64,000 nt of DNA from Penelope pileata (GCA_013396635.1 WBMW01000442.1:560356-624355); one strand, 5' to 3'; shown: positions 23,901 through 37,213, counted from the stretch's first letter. The notes: generated by a model from the sequence alone, not told the origin. Numbers and translations are program-made.

Positions 23901-26900
23901 CAGATATCAAGAGCTTGGAAAGAAGACACAAGGAAGGAGATGAAGGAAGCAGGGAATGATGTGGAGCAGAGTCCCCAGCTCCAAATGAGACAAATGACAT
24001 AGCTGAATGAAGAATTGATGTAACTGTGAGAGTGTGGGATTTCTTCTGCAGCACATGACAAACTGGAAAAATGAGAAAGGTACTGTTCTATCAATTCCTG
24101 GTCTTGTGAGACATTTGGCAATGAGGCAGTGTTTTGGCCCATGAGCAATAAGGCAACTGTCACTACATGAGAGCTGACTAGTCTGGAGGCCACTAGTAAG
24201 AATCTCATTCCACTTAGAGCAATGTGCAATGGAAGGAACAACACTGAGCTTTTACAGCAGTATTAGGTGAAAAAAGAGCTTTGTAGAAAGAGAGAGCAGA
24301 ACATGAATTTTGTATGCTAACACATTTCTCCACATTGTTGTGTAGCACTGACTCCTAACATGATGAAATTCAATAGAATTCTATTGTTAACCAAATCTGA
24401 TTAGACAAAAAGCAATGCTGGCAAATACCAGAGCTAGTCCTTGCACTAACTGTGGAGACTTTACACCTTAAGATGCCTTTTTGAAATTACAAGGAGCTTA
24501 CGGTCTGTTTTATTTATTTCGATCATGTTTTTAATGGTCACATATATTGCCAATATCTATCAAAATATTCTCCTTCAATGAGATATAATATGCTTTAGTT
24601 CTCTAACGTACTTAAATGCTACTTAGCTAGCATAAGAAAGAAGACAACATATTTTAGGAAAACTAGGAGCAACCTAGTTCTTACAGTGGAACCTTAACCA
24701 ATCTGAAGGGACAGCCAAGATTCCTTATTCTTGTAAAATGACTTAACCAGAACTAGTGGCTGAGTGGCAGTACCAGTTCGCTCATGTATGCAGCTGGGTT
24801 GTGACTGAGTCAGCATTTTAGTCAGGGTTAAAGCACGCAATCAATCTTTTCACTTACATCTGTGTGCATGAAGGATTGTTTGGTCTCCAATCTCACGTCT
24901 GGAACTCAGAGGTGAATTTATGCTCTTCAACACAGGAAGTTTCCCTATCCCCTCTCCTACATACAACTAAAAGTTTTATATGAATACAAAATACCTGGTT
25001 AGTTTTATACTCTGAATAACCAGGAAACGTTGTGTTACAATCAGTGTTTTCAGGATTATGAATTCAATATTTTACCATTAATAATGTATCATCAGCACTA
25101 TTAATTCTGAAGGCAGAGGCCAAAAGGGATCTTATATCTTTTTTGATTGTTGAGGATTTCGTGGACAAACTGAAGAAGGGAGAGGGGAAAAAATATATAT
25201 TTTGTATTTGCACAGCAACCTCAGTTCATGCTGATGAGGCTTTTATCATAAAGCACCATTTTATCTTCCTCCTCAGTTTTAAAGGGACTTGCTAAATATC
25301 CTGTGTATTTTTGGTCAAAGACACTACACTAACAAGGTTCTCTTCCTCTGTGGAAAATCTGTCCGTCAAGTCATGTGGTTAGCACCCCTAGTTAAAATCA
25401 GCAGGTAGAAGAGCATACCCATTTATTACATAGCTTCTCTAAGTCCACATTGTTTCTTCCTTTGCTTGCTCCTTTCCTCTTTCTTCCTTTCCTTTCTTTT
25501 AACACTATACGTTCTTCAAAATCTCAAGCATTTTTTAGAGCATATTTTTAGTAGTTTCTAATCCAAGAGATAGTGATTTAGTGCTGGACCTATCCCTTGC
25601 AGTATGTAACAGGATATTCAAAGGCTGAGTAGAATCTCCAAGGATCTCAAAGTCTGTGTTTTCATGGTACATACAGTACAGGTTTTGCGAGCATGATTCT
25701 ACTGTGGCCAGCTGAACTTCTAGATTCAGACTCTGCTAGTCTTAGCCCCAAATTATGATAATATTATTGTTCAACTAAATCTCTAGTCTTATTTTCTAAG
25801 AGTTCATATCCTTTGGAAGTACTTTATGGAAGTTTTCTTTTTAAGTGGTAGCTACATGGGATTTAAAGCAGATAATATATTTTAGACTATCTTATCTGGG
25901 GTTGAGATGCTCAGGAGAATTAGGAATTCTTTTTTGTTTTTTAATGATGTGTTAGGGCATGGAGTTTCCTGAATGTTTAGCAAAGGGATGTCAGGGTGAA
26001 ACAGCTGCACATATTAAACTAGCAGTGAAATCCAACTCCTTCTCATCTCCTCAGTTATACAGCTTTTTGTGAAATTATGCCACAGGGCAATGTGTGAATA
26101 ACTTAACTAATATATGGTCAATTCAATTTTGAGGTAGTACAAATAGGATTGCCCACATAGTGCTGGCATAGGTGATGAAACCAGCACTGACAAAAAAAAG
26201 TGTCATGAATTGATTCAGATTAAATGACTTGATTCTTAGCTAATTATTTTATAGTTCATTGACATTCAGAAAATGTGAGAACTGCAAACCTTGTAGCAAC
26301 AAGGTGCCATGAGATGGCTGTAAACAGAAAGTCTTTGATGGAACAAATGGTGTGTAGGGGCAGCTCCATACAGGCATTCTAACACAAAGGCTCACTTACA
26401 GAGTTACTGCCAAAATAAAAAATAAATCAAGCCATAATAGCTATTTTGATCCTGCCTGGAAAACTCTTCCGTGAAAGAATTCGACGCACTGACCTTACCT
26501 TTCCCCATCAGTTCCTCGTTCCTACTTTAGTTACAGTTTAGAAGATGTTTACAGAAAGTATAAAGAGGAATCACCTAATTATTTATGTCAGTATAAAAGA
26601 AAAGCACTTGTGGAAACAGACTTTGGATTCAAATATCACTTTGTAATTTATAATAGAAATCTTAGAAGATTAGAAATCTTCAAAAGTCTTGTAGAAACAA
26701 GAATACAGCTAAAATAACACAACATGTTTACAAATACCCTTCATTCTCCTTTAGAAGCAGGCAGGATGACATAATTGATAGTACACTTAAGTAGGGTGGA
26801 GATGGGGGTACTGATAGAAATGGTTGATTTTAATCAGGTTTTAAATCAACAAGCAAGATGCATTGATTTACAAGACTGGCTCTGATCTTGTTTGGTATTT

Positions 26901-29900
26901 GTTCTTCATTGTTTTCCTGTTAAAAAAGTTGTTTCTTCTATGAGTGACAAAGCCTTCTTCTCCTTACAGTTTGCCAGAAATTTTCCCTGTGTCTCTTCAT
27001 ATTTATTTCAGAGTTTGCTTTGCCTACTATGTATTAATCATGCATTATTCAGATCTTTCAAGCTGCATTTAGGTGAGAATTTGAAACTAAACTAAATATA
27101 CAAAACAATATTCTACCAAAATAAAGCTACCCTAAATACGGAAACAGCAAGACATGCATTTACCAAGATAGGGCAATGGTAGATTTCCTAGATAGGCGAA
27201 TATGATTTCTATGTATTAAAATAAATTAATTGGCTTTTTGATCGCTACAGATCAGAATTTGAGAATTACTATATATTGTCTCTTGTAGTCTGACTTAACT
27301 CATGGGTTGGGAGACCAACTTTCTTGCCCTCAAATCCTGAGTAGTTTCTGAAGTTAGAATCAACTGCTCACTGTACCAGACTAAGCAAACAGACATAAAT
27401 GCAAAAGTTTACTAACAACAAACTCTGCTTAAAGAAGCTCACCCAGCAACCATTTCAATGTTTTGGCTTTTGTTAAAAGGTCAGAAGAATTAATTCACTG
27501 TTGCCAGAGAAGCTGACAAAATATCACACTGCTGATCACTGATTAGAGAGTCTGACGGCAGAGATTTTTTTTAAAAAAAAAAATAATCAGGACCCATTCA
27601 TGTACAGGTGTTACTTTGATCGAAGTCCATGACAATCCCAAGAATTTTATATCCTTCCCTTTCCTTCCTCTCCCAAGCTGGAACAGTTCAAGATTGTTTT
27701 GTGATGTAGTTCAGGATATCCTCAGAATCATTTAATTAATTGTAAGCACTTAAAAATATTCAAACATTAATTTATTGATTCACAGCAATTTCAAAACATC
27801 AATCAGCCAAGGTTTTTCTGGGACCAATGATACTCTGGATCCAGGGCTGTTCTTGCTCTGTGGAGTGCAGAGGATTCCCCAGAAACATTATGTCTGTTTT
27901 TTCCTGTCTATATTCATGTGCACATCGATGTTGTTACTTGTGTCTAGAACTTGGAAGAGAAAAGGGGACAAAAAAAAAAAAAAAGAAATGTTAAATTACC
28001 AGTGATAGTCATTGTTCATTTATCTGAAGTTTATCCTTGGGAAAAAATAATTAAAAAAAAATTGCCTCAATAATTAGGGCAGGAAAGGACATTCACATCA
28101 AATGGGATTTGTTGCGGAACAGACATTAATTTTTGACTCAATTTAATATTAACAAATCCACTAGGACTTGCAAATTCAAAATTTTCCTAAATTGGAAGTA
28201 GCAAAAAAAAAAAAGTGACTTTTCCTAGAAAATTTGCCTACATATCTTAAAATAAGATTAAATATAATTTGAAACAAACTTCCAAGTTAAACACAAATTT
28301 TAACTTACTTTTTATTTTCAAAGTTGTCATCTACAATATTTGTATCTCTATATATACTTTTAATTATTTCTTTTAAAGTTATTTTTAAGATCTTATTTCT
28401 CTTATTTCTCCTTTCTTTTCTCCTGTTTTTTCCCAGCTGAAAAATCATGGAGTAAAAGGAAGAAGGGAAAGGTGCTTGCTTTAAAGACTAAAAATGTGTG
28501 AAAAACTGAAAACATCATACAAACCCCCTGAAACAGTGAAAGAGAGTTGAAAAGCATAGAAGGAAACTCCTTCTCTGCTCCTGATTTCAGCTTCTTCATT
28601 TGTTTTGTCAAAAATCTTCTCAAACCAAACAGTGTTTCAAAGTGAAGGATATCAGTCTTGTAATTTTATTTGCTCAACTTATTCAGTCAAAAATATTTTT
28701 ATTTAATTTGGTAAATCACATTTCCTAAGTAATAAAATAAAACCAGCTGCACTAGAAATGTGTCGGGCATTTCTACTCCTAGCTTTGCAAATAGATGCGT
28801 ATTTCAAAGGTTCTTCTGTTCAGATGCTTCATTTAAATTAACTTTCTAGGCACTTGGATGGTATCAACATGGGGGGTCAATTCAAATAATATTTAATTTC
28901 AGTTTCAAAATATAATAATGGAAGGTACTCCTTGTAATTGTTCAGTTTGGTATCACAAAGTGTGTGACAGCATCATTTCTGTTAATAGGAAATATCACTC
29001 TGTTCAAGCTGTTCACCTTTTCTATGCTGCTGCAGAATTTTGCTTTCAATTTCATGTCTGACCAGTTAACCCTACTTTACTTACAATACAAATTAATCAG
29101 AAGTGCATGCATTTGTTCATGATTTCTGGGCAGCATCTTTTTGACTTTCATGATACATTTTGGAGAAAAAAAGGAATAATATTTCTAGTCTTATTAAGAA
29201 ATAATCTTTATTTTTTGCTTCTTTTTAAGGAAATAATCCCCTCTGTAGCAATAAACAGATGTCTGTTAATCAATAGAAAAATATTACTTGCTGTTCCTAT
29301 GTCTGTTGGCCACAAAATCTAAGAATAATGTTTGAAGCAGAAAAGCCCTAAAAATGAGTAACTTAGTGTTTAATACAGACTTGGTAACTTTCATGCAAAA
29401 TGAATATTCATTCTCAAAGGACATGAGTCACTAGAAAATAGGTTTCAAACTATTATCTTGGAGTGGAGTTTAAGAAGCGTTTAATAAAAGACAATGAAGT
29501 CTTGCTCTTGATACCTTCGGTGATGTACAGGTTTCAGCAAATTTATTTTGTCAGTCTATTGGTAATTAGTTGGCATAGGAGTCCAGCCATCAATCACTAG
29601 AGCTTCTTTAGACATAAATAGCGTAGGTGAAGGTTTAGGGTTGTTTATATGGAATCCGCAACATCTTTTTTTAATCTGTTACTGACAGATGGAAATACCA
29701 CAGCATTTTTTCAGGGCAAATTCAATGCCTGTTGCTTGAGACAGCTTAGAGTATGAAGTGCAACCTAACTGGTCAAAATACAGGAAAACAGCACTTCTTA
29801 TTAAATTTTTCAGTCTTGATATGGGAAGAAAGGCCATTAGTAGCCTAGAGTGCCATCCTTGAATGCCAGGGTGTTGAGCTGCATCTCTTCTCCCTTGACA

Positions 29901-30839
29901 GGTGCCTCATGTAACTCTTCAAAACATGTAACGCTTCTGTGCCTCGACTTCAAAGTTTTCTTTCTAAAATGACATGTTTTTTGTCTTTTGTCTACTTCAT
30001 TACTTTAGTTTTCAGGGAAGTTCTTCAGAGCAAGAGGCTCTATTACATGTATGCATGTGGGGAATTGGCCTTGGCCAGCAGCCTGCCATGCACCCAGCCG
30101 CTGTCTCAGTTCCCTTCCTCACTGGGGCAGGCAGGGGGAGAAAATACCACAGAAGAACTTGTGGTTAGAGACAAAGGCAAGGAGATTGCTTACCAGTTAC
30201 TGTCATAGGCAAACCAGACTCCACTTGGGGAAAAATAATGTATTGCTGATTGAAAGAGCTTTGTCTTTTTCTGAGAAACAAAGACAAAAATTGAAGCCAT
30301 GTCTTTCCTCTACACCTTTTCCCGCTTCACTCTTGACTCCTCTTCCAGGGAATGGGAGCTGCAATGGATCCACAACAGTTCCTTTCTGCCTCCTCTTCCT
30401 CCTCACCTTGTTCCCTTGTTCTACCACGGGCCTCTTCATGGGCTGCAGGCCCATGCTCTGCCATGGAGTACCACATCACCCTCCTCTTCCACTGATCTTA
30501 GCCTTCACTCTGTTGCTTCTCCCTTTTTCCCTCTCCTCTGCCTTCCTACTGCTTTTGCCGCCTTTTTTAATATCTTTTCCCTGAGACACCACCAGTCTGG
30601 CTGAGGCGCTACAGCCATGTTCTCAGAGTGTGGCCCACAGCTCTTCGGATCATCATCCATCAAACAGTAGCTCAGTAAAAAGCTAAGGATGGTGTCATCG
30701 ACCTCGTGATTTTGCCACAAGACCATTGGTTCTTATTATTAGTCTATCACTGCACTCATTTGCTCATGAGAGAGCTTGAAGGGATTCCTGGTGGCAACAC
30801 AGTCAGCTCTGGAGTTGTCACAATGCTGAGAAAACTCAG
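23901..30839. other. Non-coding AT-rich DNA, no gene seen
   Basis: This is long AT-rich sequence with several A runs (15 A at 27970-27984). The longest frame, 177 codons on the plus strand at 30051-30584, is a Pro/Leu/Ser/Cys-rich translation of a pyrimidine-rich stretch, with two other frames overlapping it on the plus strand and more on the minus strand. I read it as compositional. No RNA gene or nameable repeat was found. Confidence 0.65.
24371..24386. repeat. Perfect 16-bp palindrome
   Basis: CAATAGAATTCTATTG equals its own reverse complement. A palindrome of this length may occur by chance in AT-rich DNA. Confidence 0.95.
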
Positions 30840-31020
30840 AGGTGTCCGGCATTCACACTGGAGATTGCAGCAAAGCAGAAAGTGACATGAGCTCCTGTGG
30901 CTTGGCTATGTCTGTGAGGGTGGCTGTTGGTCCCAAGCTCTGGGACATGGGTAGGGCAGGGCAAGTTAGCCACAGCGTGGGACAGGCCTGGGCCGGGAGC
31001 CTTCCCAGGCTGCGCAGGCA
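30840..31020. other. GC-rich patch with G-quadruplex and hairpin
   Basis: Four GGG runs lie at 30942-30961 with loops of 4, 2 and 2. About 25 bases downstream is a 7-bp stem, GCCTGGG at 30986-30992 with CCCAGGC at 31004-31010. Overlapping open frames of 61-99 codons on both strands reflect GC content. The quadruplex-plus-GCCTGGG-hairpin arrangement resembles the patch at 23.85 kb, although the flanking sequences do not look alike. Confidence 0.45.
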
Positions 31021-31124
31021 TGTCGCTGAATGCTCGTACTCTTTTTCAGAAAATCCATTCTTTTTGTGGCATTTCAGCAAAATGTTGCTCTGTGTGCAAA
31101 GACTGGATGGAAATGAAAATCCAA

Positions 31125-31165
31125 GTCCTACCCAGCGTTAACTTCCACTGATTTTATTGGCAAAA
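31125..31165. repeat. Short fragment of the ancient amniote repeat
   Basis: 'ttaacttccactgatttta' followed by 'ttggca' fits the half-motif 'gtaacttccactgacttcagtgg' of the same old repeat seen near 15.05 kb. It is too short and diverged for a firm call. Confidence 0.3.
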
Positions 31166-33325
31166 ACAAGGTAGATAGTATTCCTATTGATACAGATTGA
31201 TACTTCTTTTATGCTTCTTGCTCTAATGAGAGGGAGCATGTTGATAACTAAAATCACGATTTCTAGCCCCAGATATTCACTTAATACTTTTTTTCCCCAA
31301 ATGCTTTTCAATGGCAGATGTAGATACCTTTGTTTTGTATTTTGACCTCCAAGTCTTTGAATCTTTCTCCGAGCACATAGTCAAGAAAGTCGTTTTTCAA
31401 AAGTCACAAGAGCTGTTTCTTACGAGAGTCTGGTCCACTCCAGGGTAGAAACCTCAATTTATGAAAAATAGTATTACAACTGCCATGCTGGCTGATGTCT
31501 TCTACTTTTACAACAGAACAATAGAAAATCAATTACACTGACAACCCCCCTTGCAGGGTGAAACTTTGTAGGCTTTCTCAGCAGGCATAGCAGATGTTTC
31601 TTGAAGACTGATTTCTGAAGCCTAATTATTTAGGTGAGGAAATTAGGCATCTTTTCACGAATATTATGTCTTCATTTCCTCAGCTACGTATTGCAATCTT
31701 TCTACATTTCCAGGAGTGGTAGGCTTTATGACGAAGACAACTGCTATATGCTGGACTAAAATCACTACTTCATTGCTTATGGACCACCAAGCGGTGCGCA
31801 GATGGTGACACTAGCCAAAAACCTCAGCAAACTGACACTGTATTAAGTGAAAAATGTTTGTCTTGTTCGCTTCCCCACCCCATCCTTCTGTGTCTTGAAT
31901 TTGTACATCTAGAGAAAGATACAATATTTGATATCAGGACTTAGTTTTGTAAGAGATTGTAACAGCGCACATTTTTAGAGAAGTATTCTGCCAGGTCAGG
32001 GAAGGACTTATTTTCTGAATGCCTAATACATATTTAAAAGCTGATAATAGCACATGATAGCTCCAAGAATGTTATATAACTTATAGAGCATCTATTAAAA
32101 AGGAGAGACTTTGCCATTTAAAAAAAAATAGAAGCCTGTGAGATTCCCACCATCTGGATGGAGTCTTTTTTCTTCCCAGATGAATTAGTTGTCAAGGGAG
32201 GAATTATTTTAGGCATCAAGTAACCCCTGATTGTGAGTGACAGACTAACACAAGAGCAGATGCAAGGTTACTGCTGCCTATCCATTATGTGGAAAGGAGA
32301 CCCATGCATGTCCTACTTACTGTGCATACTGACTTGGGTTATTAAAAGAGTAACTAGAGGTGGGTCAGACCCAGAAGATAGCTCATACCACTCACAACAG
32401 ATGTTCTTTCACAAGAGAGAAAACAAACACTGGATACTTTCTGGGGATACTGTAAAAGGAGGGGTCTTCGCTGCTTACAGCAAGTCACTAGTTCAGATTC
32501 TTGACAGAAGCACAAACCCAACTTTTTCATTTAAATAGCAGTTACTTGGTGAGCTTTCTTAGGGGCTGAATTTTGCAGAAATCATGCTTTGGGATAATAA
32601 ACTTATTTGCAAATCTCCCATGCATAACAGCATCTTGATAAATTCATATAAATAGAATAACTGGTAACATTTTGAAAGCTAAGATAGAAATCATTTTATA
32701 ATCTCCTATTTCAGCTAATGAAAGTCTCTTTGTTTACATAAATATTCCTGTATGTAAATCCCTGTCCTTTTAGGCGCTACAAGTCTGTTATGGGAACCCT
32801 TAGAAGCCTCTACTCAATAACGATATATTTATAGATTTATTTAATATAAGCTATATCCAGATACAATGAAAAGAACACTATTATAGTAGAACTGTATGAA
32901 ATTCTGTCTGACTGTTTTCGTGCCACTTACCTTATTTCTCTATGAATTAAAAACTCAAATCCTCTCCATCCAAATCTTTACCATGGTTTCTGAATTTTTG
33001 GAGAATGTCTGGATTAGTCTCACATTTGAACCAATTTTTTGATTTAGTGGACCCAAAGTAAACTAAGTCTGAAAATTCAAAAGTGAACTGGTGGGCATTT
33101 TACAATCTGGAAGGAAAATAATGTCTACAAGCAATAAGCACTGCAAGCCACTACTCAACATCTTTCAAATCTAATGTAAAGAGAGCATATGGTCAAAATA
33201 AGCAGATATATGAAATAAATGTGTGCTAAATACTACTGAGATATGATCATTTTCTCTTCAGGGAATATGATGAAACACACGAGGACTGGGGACAGAGCTA
33301 GCTGAAAATAAAGAAATAAAGAACA

Positions 33326-33339
33326 GTGCCATCTTGTGG
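33326..33339 (-). promoter_or_regulatory. CTCF core-like motif
   Basis: On the minus strand the 14 bases read CCACAAGATGGCAC and match the CTCF core CCASYAGRKGGCRS at 13 of 14 positions (A for Y at position 5). CTCF is the vertebrate insulator and loop-anchor protein. Occupancy cannot be told from sequence. Confidence 0.5.
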
Positions 33340-34327
33340 TAAGTAAAATACTATGATGAGAGAAAATCGATTTTTAGCACATACTGAAAAATGCAAGTGT
33401 TAGAATAAGGGATTTTAGAACTTGCCTTTTTCCTCCTCTCGTTCAGTTTCTTTGATGAACCCATTAGTGCTGATGTTAGGAAAAATAGAAATGTCCAGTT
33501 CTGCCACCAAGACATGATCAGTAGCCACAATAAGTTGAGTTTAAATGAACATATTCACATCTAACTCCTGATTGTATTATCCTATTTTACATCAGTCAAT
33601 ACTGTATGTATTTGAATGACTGAAGCAGAACATGATCAATGCTTATGCCCAGTATCTCATTGCTGAAATGCTGTAAAGCTGGAACTGCTACTCAGGACAG
33701 CCATGCAGCACAAAGTGTCACCTCTTGGGAAGATCATTTTGAAGAAAAAAGGTGTATTCTCTGAAAACATACTCTCTGAAGTCACGTGGTCTGCCTAGGC
33801 AAGTATGTACTGATGGGAATGGAACCAAGAGTACCAGAACAAGAACACAGCAGTGCCTTGCTCTGGTTGCTGATACCACAGTATGACTGAGAATAAACCT
33901 GAAGCTTTATCAGGCAGAGTGACTTTGGCAAAATAGTCTTAGTCAGGCCTTAGAAATATTGAAATCAGCAGGATCTTTTGTCTTTGACCTAAATGGAACG
34001 AGACCTAGGGCACACATACTTCTAACATTATCCATCATCTTCTATTTTACTCTATGAGACTTTTTCTTAAATCATGTGATCTGTTTACCAGTGCAGTTGG
34101 TGGTAATAACATAATAAAAGCTTGATAAGTATTTTAGGAGCCATGAACTGTCTGGTACAGTATCTCCCAGTGAGTAATACATACTCTGAAGTTGTTCCAT
34201 TAATTTGTTCTTCTTGATTGCTTTAGAGATAAGAAAAGAATTCTGCAGTTTTTGTTATTAGAAATTCCTTTCAAGTACCCATACAAAAAAACTTTTGTAT
34301 TTCTTGAGATTTGTCAACAGTATTTAT

Positions 34328-34360
34328 GGGGGGGGGAAAAGAGAAAAAAAAAAAAAAAGA
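34328..34360 (+). repeat. Uninterrupted purine run with G9 and A15
   Basis: Nine G (34328-34336) are followed by A/G and fifteen A (34344-34358), giving 33 purines without a break. The run is a low-complexity tract, likely to vary in length. Confidence 0.9.
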
Positions 34361-35470
34361 TGAAAAGAAAGATACATTCCATTGAATTTTCTGAAGTTCC
34401 AATTAAGATTTCTTGGAATTTTTTCAAAATGATCCTTGAGGTTAACATAATTAATTCCTGGTCCTTAGCCAAAGGTATTAGAATTAAAAGAATTGCATGT
34501 CTTTATCTAAAGTATGTTATTCATCCTAAGCAATAAACATAACTCTTTGCCATAAATGTTAGCCTACAGTATTCTGAATATTGTTAAGAGGAAAAAGGAA
34601 AATCTTTTCCATCAAAGAAAAATGTAGGGTTAACTTTTGGCCAAACAATGAGTAACCTTATTTCAATTCAGATTCAAGTCTTGAATATACAGACTTTTTG
34701 GTTTCACCGTATGACTGAAACAAATACCTTTTCTTTTTTTAACAGCACGTGTTTTAAAAAAGTGATCTATCGTTTTTATTTGACTAATTCTCCCTTTGCT
34801 ACTACTGAAGAGCCTGACAGCTCATGTATTCATCATTTATCAAAATAAGTTTTAATTATAGGTGATGGGGAAAATAAAAGAGCTGTTCAATGTCACTTAG
34901 GATATACAGTTTATATTTTCCTGCAGCGGGCTTTTTTAAAGCGTATTTCTTTGATACTTACTGTAGCACATTAAAAGCAACAGGTTGCACTTACCTCTCA
35001 GTAAATCATTGAGCTCTAATGATTCAACATATGGTCTGTGAAGGAATTACTGACCCTCACAAGCAATTATGCTGTGTGTACTAAGAATAAGGTGATGACT
35101 TTACTGCATTGGGCATAGTGTGTTTTAATGTATTAGCACCTGAAGCAGCACTACATCACTTATGGTAAGTGCTCAGATTATCACAATAACTGTTCAAGCC
35201 AGGGGAAGAGGACTAAGTCCTCCTGATGTCCCTTTATACATACTATCTTGTCTGACTGATAAAAATCAAGCTATTTGCTGGAGGAAGTTCAGAGGCTATA
35301 CTCCTAATCAGTGCCAGAGGAATCCTCGTGTGATCTCAGAGTGTATAAAACATGTAATGCAGAAGAAGCGAAGAATATGTTGAGCTATGACAGCACTCAG
35401 TAGCTATCCATCTTTATCAGCAGTGTTTTTGTAAGTACCTGGAAGGTGAAGAGCAAATTGGCTGGTTGCA

Positions 35471-35488
35471 TTTTTTTTTTTTTTTTTT
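35471..35488 (+). repeat. T18 homopolymer
   Basis: Eighteen consecutive T. No retroposed gene is recognisable upstream on the complementary strand, so it is not called a processed-pseudogene tail. Confidence 0.9.
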
Positions 35489-35916
35489 GGTTAGAAACAC
35501 AATGGTGTTTTCCAAAGGCTAAAATAAGCCATGCTTTTCTTCTAAATACAACAACTGAAATAAGGAGAAGCCGTGGTCTTAGCTGATGGGGAGAAGATCA
35601 TACAGAAAAACACAGGGCTTAGCTGAAAGGCCATCATGCTGCTGCATTTTTAAAATATCAGAAATGAATCATTATTTTATTATTTTCTATCTTTGTGCTG
35701 AAAATATTCCCCAGGCCTAAAACGGAAGAGAAGAATTTATTCTAGACCCTGACAGGTATTTATTCACTGGCACTTTAAAATAATTGATCATAACATCACT
35801 GGAGGAATTTGTGTTAGATTGTGACCAAAGCAGGTGCGTGTATGAATGTATGACCAGTGTACATGGGCCAATGCACAGATTAAGGGCATTTTTAGTCACA
35901 TTTAGGTCATAGTTGT

Positions 35917-35930
35917 CCAGTAGGTGGTGT
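35917..35930 (+). promoter_or_regulatory. CTCF core-like motif
   Basis: CCAGTAGGTGGTGT matches the core CCASYAGRKGGCRS at 12 of 14 positions (T for C at position 12 and T for S at 14). It is the weakest of the four CTCF-like sites and is oriented toward the minus-strand site at 49.35 kb. Confidence 0.4.
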
Positions 35931-37156
35931 TATGAGTCACAAGAACTGAAAGTTTCTCAGGAAAACTGAAGTGATGTTATAAACAGTTAAGGGCCTTGGG
36001 GAACAAGGAGGACGACTAGTTGGTTGAACTTTACAGTGCAGAACTGTTTGATTAACAGTTAAAATTCGTTTATATATACAGAAGATGCCCAGTTAATAAT
36101 GCAGGTAGAGTAAGCTATGTATTGACAAAAACTCATACTTTACTAATTTTTGTTTGCTTTTAAGACTTATCTGCCACAAATCTATATAAAAGGCATGAAC
36201 TGGACCTTTGTCATCTCTGGACAACTTAGTCTTACTTTGTTTTTAAAAATGGAAAACAATCCTGAGTTAAACATTTAAGATAATTCAAATTTAAGAATGC
36301 ACTTCAATAAAATCTCTTGGAAGAAATGCCAAGATCTGTAAACATAATACAAAGCCAGTAGGCACTGTTGGGCTTTTGCCTTAATGTTTGAGGATCTAGG
36401 AAGAAGTAAGAGATGCACAGGAAGAAAGAAAACAAATGGGCTCCCATCGCAAGTAAAAACAGATTTAGGATTCTCTAACCTGCTTTGGGAAGCCAGCACT
36501 CCGTAGGGCACCATCCTGCTGGCTACAGTTGCCAGATCACATCACACTTTGGCCCCAATCCCGTTTTATAGCCATAACAACCATTCCTCAGGTTGTCAGC
36601 TGCCTCACTGAAGATTTGCATTTCACTACTGTATTAAATATGTGCAAAGAGGCTGAGGATCAATTGCAAAGGCTATGGAAGAACCATTCTCACTGTAGCA
36701 CAGTGACTATTTCATACAAAAAGGAGTGTTAGAGCAATGGCTAAGTGAATAGAAAACCTGGATTAGAGGTGGTGTTCTTGTTGTTTTTTTCTTTTTTTTT
36801 TTTTCTTTTTCTGAGGGATGTGCTAACATCTGTAGTTTGTTCTATGTGCTCTCTATTTTCTGCTAACATTGTTCTGTTCTGCAGAAAAGACTTTAACAAT
36901 TACCAGGCTAGGGAGAGGGCATTTGCATGGTTGTTTTTTTCTGGTAAGTGGATGTAGAAAAGTATAGCCTTGAAACCTGTTTCTTCCTTTGCCTATTTTA
37001 AATTAACCAGGCACCAGGTAAAATACACAGTAAAGCGTGCACCAAAATCCAAATTTCTCACACTCTGGCTGAGTCCCAGAATCATTATTTGACATCAGGA
37101 GATAAACCCTGTGAATTTTGCATTATTTCCTGAGTGATGATGCAGCTTCACCTTTT

Positions 37157-37213
37157 GGTCTGAGTAGCTAGGGTACCTTCCGTGGAAGTCAGAGATGTGG
37201 GTTTGATCCCTCC
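37157..37213 (+). repeat. tRNA-derived-SINE-like head (tentative)
   Basis: The stretch starts 'ggtctgagtagctaggg', continues 'gtggaagtcagagatgtggg', and ends 'tttgatccctcc'. This resembles the polymerase III promoter part of tRNA-derived SINEs, which read 'ggtctagtgg', then 'ggaagtcagagacctgggttc', then 'gatccc'. The last block is close to a B box (GGTTCGATCC) with one central change. The anticodon and acceptor stems do not fold, so it is not a tRNA gene. Confidence 0.35.

Larger units (their letters stand above)
31166..37156. other. Non-coding AT-rich DNA with two CTCF-like sites
   Basis: No supported exon was found; the longest frame is 101 codons (32233-32538) with no known similarity. 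The stretch contains CTCF-core-like motifs at 33.33 and 35.92 kb (listed separately), an 18-base T run at 35471-35488, a purine run at 34328-34360, and a T/C run near 36784-36811. Confidence 0.6.

Noticed and set aside
23831..24244. 137-codon minus-strand frame with hydrophobic N-terminus
   Set aside because: The hydrophobic start looks signal-like, but the body matches no family and ends in the quadruplex/hairpin patch. No promoter or splice support was seen.
26131..26145. let-7-like seed text 'tgaggtagta'
   Set aside because: Only the seed matches; the rest differs from let-7 members and no hairpin partner arm was found nearby.
30051..30584. 177-codon plus-strand open frame
   Set aside because: It is a translation of pyrimidine-rich DNA, biased to Pro, Leu, Ser and Cys, with two further overlapping plus frames and antisense frames. 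It has no domain and no splice context.
31788..31812. CTCF-like text 'ccaccaagcggtgc' and 'gcagatggtgac'
   Set aside because: Each has three or more core mismatches, including invariant positions.
35471..35488. Processed pseudogene suggested by the T18 run
   Set aside because: No coding similarity was found in the adjoining sequence on either strand, so the run is treated as a simple homopolymer.
37157..37213. Functional tRNA gene
   Set aside because: There is a B-box-like block, but the anticodon and acceptor stems do not pair. It is kept only as a SINE-like remnant.
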